Source: Oscillospiraceae bacterium
GTDB lineage: Bacteria > Bacillota_A > Clostridia > Oscillospirales > Ruminococcaceae
Assembly (NCBI GenBank): GCA_900766795.1
Contig: CAAFWX010000270.1
Coordinates: 1-9,057 of the forward strand
Direction of reading: 5' to 3'
DNA: 9,057 nt
Shown: positions 7,118 to 9,057 of the stretch, in pieces
How the letters are laid out: each line of letters opens with the position of its first letter
How positions within the stretch are numbered: the first letter of the stretch is position 1
Position numbers and translations under genes: made by a program
The notes under the pieces: model-generated
The model's input: only the letters and a program-made list of their open reading frames with translations
The model's database searches: none
Told to the model about the DNA's origin: nothing

Positions 7118-7525
7118 TTATTCTCCGATTATCTTGACGATTACCGACTTCTCGCGGCAGCCGTCAAAATCCCCGTACATGATGTACTGGCGAGGACCAA
7201 GCTCCAGCCGCCCGTCGGTTATCGGTATGGTGACGGAGCTTCCGAGCAGAATCTGCTTCATATGCGGCGCACCCGCACTCACATAGTCCACCTTGTATGC
7301 GCTCTCCTCGCTGGTGACGGAATTGAGCAGTGACATCCAATCATAGTACAGGTTCTGGGAATCGTTCTCCAGAAAAACCGCAGAGGTGGTGTGCTGGGAA
7401 AATACAACACATATTCCGTCGCTCACCATGCTTTTCCTGACGCACTCCTCCACCTCGTAGGAGAGATTGAGAAACTGCTCGCGCATGTCGGTGTTGATGG
7501 TCAGCTGCTGTCTGTAATTCTTCAT
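7118..7525 (-). CDS. YjbQ/UPF0047 family protein
   Basis: This small soluble 135-residue protein is of usual length for the UPF0047/YjbQ family, which forms compact beta-rich trimers with a metal-like site. Seen are GICVVFSQHTTSAVF (37-51) with the conserved His-Thr-Thr, APHMKQILLGSS (86-97) with His88, IPITDGRLELG (100-110) and DFDGCR (119-124), matching the family's C-terminal DGxR block. Two positions look atypical against the pattern I remember: the LGTWQ segment reads LGPRQ (109-113), and the Y-x-H stretch before the second histidine region reads YKVDY (77-81). Members of this family have been reported to have weak thiamine-phosphate synthase activity; the physiological role is unclear and nothing nearby suggests thiamine. 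The start is well supported by AAAGGAG (7533-7539), 7 bases before the ATG and overlapping the DUF4097 stop. Confidence 0.87.
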   Translation of the reverse strand: MKNYRQQLTINTDMREQFLNLSYEVEECVRKSMVSDGICVVFSQHTTSAVFLENDSQNLYYDWMSLLNSVTSEESAYKVDYVSAGAPHMKQILLGSSVTIPITDGRLELGPRQYIMYGDFDGCREKSVIVKIIGE

Positions 7526-7537
7526 GTTTTTTCTCCT

Positions 7538-8278
7538 TTACTGTCGTTTTTCGCTTATGGTAAGCGTTCCTGTTTCGAGTGCCGCATATATCGGTCGGTT
7601 TCCTCCGTAGAAGCTGTATTCGCCCCCGCCGAAAACTTCGCCGCTGATAAGGTCGGTGTGAAGCTCCCCGCTTATCGTTTCAAAGTTCACAGAGGCGGCG
7701 GTTTCCGCCGGGAAAATAATCTGAGCGTTTCCCGTGCGGGATTGAATCATGGTCTTTTCTACGGGAACATCGCAGTCCAGCGTGATGTTTCCCGAGCCTG
7801 TCGTCAGCAGGCTTAGCGAGCGCGAGTTTTCGCTTATGATGTCCCCGCTGTTGGTGATGACGGTCAGAAGCTCGCTGTCAATACCTCCGACGCGGACGCT
7901 GCCGCTGCCCGTGCAGATTGTGACCTCGCGGTAGTATTCTTTCGGGAGGTAGAGATAAAGCCCGAAATCCGTGCGGCTTCCCGTAAACAGGGATATCACA
8001 AATTTGTCGCTTTCCTCAATGGACAGCTTGTTGTCGCCTAAGGATATATCCAGCGGAAGCTCGTTGTTATATACAACGCGGATGTTCTCCCCCTCGTAGG
8101 GAATCACCGTCACATCAAGCCGCAGCAGGTCGATGTCAATGTATTCGCACAGCAGAATCTCCCTGTCCTCGGACAGAACCGAGTCATGCTCGTCGTTGCG
8201 GAAGTGATAGGCGCACACTGCAAAAACCGCTGCCATCAGCGCAGTCACAATCAGAAGCGTGTTTATTCTCTTTTCCAT
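7538..8278 (-). CDS. Membrane-anchored DUF4097 beta-strand-repeat protein
   Basis: The product has 246 residues. A short basic start (MEKR) and one hydrophobic segment (about 5-24) act as signal anchor or signal peptide, so the rest is probably outside the membrane. From about residue 45 it is built of short, repeating beta segments rich in Gly, Ser, Thr and Asn: VTICTGSGSVRVGGI, LTVITNSGDIIS, LSLLTTGSGNITLD, MIQSRTGNAQIIF and VNFETISGELHTD. This is the pattern of DUF4097 (adhesin-like, right-handed beta-helix type). Cys22 follows F-A-V, which is not a proper lipobox, so a lipoprotein is unlikely. DUF4097 proteins often sit with PadR regulators and DUF1700 membrane proteins in Firmicutes; here a small membrane protein precedes it by 3 bases, but no PadR gene is visible. 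AGAGG lies 10 bases before the ATG. The role is unknown; an envelope function is inferred. Confidence 0.82.
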   Translation of the reverse strand: MEKRINTLLIVTALMAAVFAVCAYHFRNDEHDSVLSEDREILLCEYIDIDLLRLDVTVIPYEGENIRVVYNNELPLDISLGDNKLSIEESDKFVISLFTGSRTDFGLYLYLPKEYYREVTICTGSGSVRVGGIDSELLTVITNSGDIISENSRSLSLLTTGSGNITLDCDVPVEKTMIQSRTGNAQIIFPAETAASVNFETISGELHTDLISGEVFGGGEYSFYGGNRPIYAALETGTLTISEKRQ

Positions 8279-8281
8279 GCG

Positions 8282-8605
8282 TCACCAGCCTCTCAGCCTG
8301 TCGCAGCGCCGTTTGGCGGCAGAGAAAACCCGTGCGAGCAAAAATCCCGCCTTTATTCCCAGCAGCCCGAAGAAAGCGCAGAGGCACGCTGCTGCGGCGC
8401 CGCCGAAAATCATGAGCATCGGCGAAAGCCCCGTGATGATGAAGTCAGCGTTGAACAGCTTTATCGCCAGACCGAAAACGGCAAGCATTACCCCCGAGGG
8501 CACGCCGATGACCCCGACCGTGATAAGCACAAGCATGAGCGCGAACACCACAGCCGCCAGCACCGCGAAGCTAAAATATATCAGCACGACCATCACCTTG
8601 TTCAC
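8282..8605 (-). CDS. Small multi-pass membrane protein of unknown function
   Basis: This 107-residue protein is almost entirely hydrophobic, with about three or four membrane helices (roughly 5-31, 33-50, and one or two across 60-93). It ends in a basic cytoplasmic tail (AAKRRCDRLRGW). I do not recognise a defined family. Size, composition and the position directly before a DUF4097 gene resemble the membrane part of DUF1700-type proteins that usually accompany DUF4097, but the usual soluble N-terminal helical domain is missing. The start is a GTG at 8605, served by GAGGTGG (8616-8610 on the minus strand) four bases upstream. An in-frame ATG at 8593 is an alternative four codons in. It lies 27 bases after the FNT gene and 3 bases before DUF4097, so it is co-transcribed with both. 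Confidence 0.72.
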   Translation of the reverse strand: MNKVMVVLIYFSFAVLAAVVFALMLVLITVGVIGVPSGVMLAVFGLAIKLFNADFIITGLSPMLMIFGGAAAACLCAFFGLLGIKAGFLLARVFSAAKRRCDRLRGW

Positions 8606-8632
8606 AGCGCCACCTCACTTAATGCCGCAGGT

Positions 8633-9057
8633 TTACTGAGCCTGTGTTTCCTTCTTCCAGGAACGCGTCAGCAAGGGAAGAAGCATTCCGCCAAGGGCAT
8701 TTCCGAGCACGACAACAATAACGAAAAGTGCGTTTGTCACGGTGAACGTGTCGCTGCCCAAAGCAAGTCCGTTGTAGAAGCTGTTTGCGATGGAGTGGTC
8801 AAAGCCGCTGAGAATGAACGTCGGCACGGCGAGGAAGATTCCGATTTTGCTGCCGCGCTTGTTGCAGTCCACGGCAATGTACATCAGCATTCCGCAGAAA
8901 ATCGCGGACAGGAATGATTTGAACCAGTTAGCTTCAAACGAGGCGAGCTTTCCCGCATACATCGTCTGCGCGGTTGCGGCAAGCGGGGTGAACTGCGTGC
9001 TGAGAAGCGCGCCAATCGCAAAGGTGGTGAGCAGATTGAACACCAGAATCTGAAGCA
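8633..9057 (-). CDS. Formate/nitrite transporter (FNT) family protein, C-terminal half
   Basis: The frame is open through the right edge of the window, so about 140 C-terminal residues of a family normally 250-290 residues long are visible; any start inside the window would be internal. FNT proteins are pentameric channels of six helices carrying formate, nitrite, hydrosulfide or similar small anions. Seen are a helix ending near FCGMLMYIAVD, the helix IGIFLAVPTFILSGFDHSIAN and a final helix NALFVIVVVLGNALGGMLLPLL. The GFDHSIAN stretch matches the family's GFEHSxAN motif with the central-pore histidine (His209 in E. coli FocA). The usual N-W-L-V of the C-N-W-L-V segment reads GMLMY here. The stop is a TAA at 8633-8635. 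The substrate cannot be assigned. No pfl, nitrite or sulfite genes are in view, and its link to the downstream envelope genes is only co-direction and close spacing. Confidence 0.85.
   Translation of the reverse strand, partial: LQILVFNLLTTFAIGALLSTQFTPLAATAQTMYAGKLASFEANWFKSFLSAIFCGMLMYIAVDCNKRGSKIGIFLAVPTFILSGFDHSIANSFYNGLALGSDTFTVTNALFVIVVVLGNALGGMLLPLLTRSWKKETQAQ

Noticed and set aside
7538..8278. Lipobox in the DUF4097 signal segment (Cys22)
   Set aside because: The residues before the cysteine are F-A-V; the -1 position should be Gly, Ala or Ser, so lipidation is not supported.
8186..8917. Open frame of 243 codons on the plus strand opposite DUF4097, the small membrane protein and FNT
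   Set aside because: It spans three well-supported minus-strand genes and their junctions, has low-complexity charged composition and matches nothing recognisable.

Overview
The window looks like a chromosomal piece of a Gram-positive anaerobe of the Clostridia, probably a gut Oscillospiraceae/Ruminococcus-like lineage. This is inferred from protein resemblance (an unsaturated uronyl hydrolase with a DUF2264 partner, a GtrB/CsbB-type glycosyltransferase with YfhO, DUF4097, FNT), from AGGAGG-like ribosome binding sites and from moderate GC. No rRNA, tRNA, CRISPR array, IS element or phage gene was seen.

The left third (1-3005, + strand) is the tail of a glycan-degradation operon: the last 38 codons of an unidentified gene, a GH88 unsaturated glucuronyl/galacturonyl hydrolase, and a DUF2264 protein. 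The genes lie 9-11 bases apart, with each stop codon next to or inside the next ribosome binding site. The expected job is removal of the unsaturated uronic acid that a polysaccharide lyase leaves on oligosaccharides. A third well-formed ribosome binding site plus ATG follows DUF2264 but opens only a 12-codon frame. The operon therefore seems to have lost its next gene.

Positions 3006-3352 hold no intact gene. This AT-richer stretch contains fragmentary open frames and separates two convergent operons. A strong hairpin with a U-tract at 3353-3379 ends the leftward operon.

The right two thirds (3402-9057, - strand) form one tightly packed operon, read right to left: a formate/nitrite-transporter family protein (cut by the window edge), a small multi-pass membrane protein, a membrane-anchored DUF4097 protein, a YjbQ/UPF0047 protein, a GtrB/CsbB-type polyprenyl-phosphate glycosyltransferase, and a large YfhO-family GT-C-like membrane protein. 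Gaps are 3-31 bases, and the last two genes overlap by 20. The GT2 and YfhO pair matches the donor-making and sugar-transferring components of the three-component glycosylation systems known from Firmicutes (CsbB-GtcA-YfhO on lipoteichoic acid in Bacillus subtilis). The flippase-type third component is not in this window.

By eye the left operon has lower GC (about mid-40s %) than the right (about mid-50s %), with the lowest values in the junction. Several starts were moved from the longest open frame to the ATG best served by a ribosome binding site: DUF2264 to 1317, YfhO to 6152, and the glycosyltransferase to 7086.
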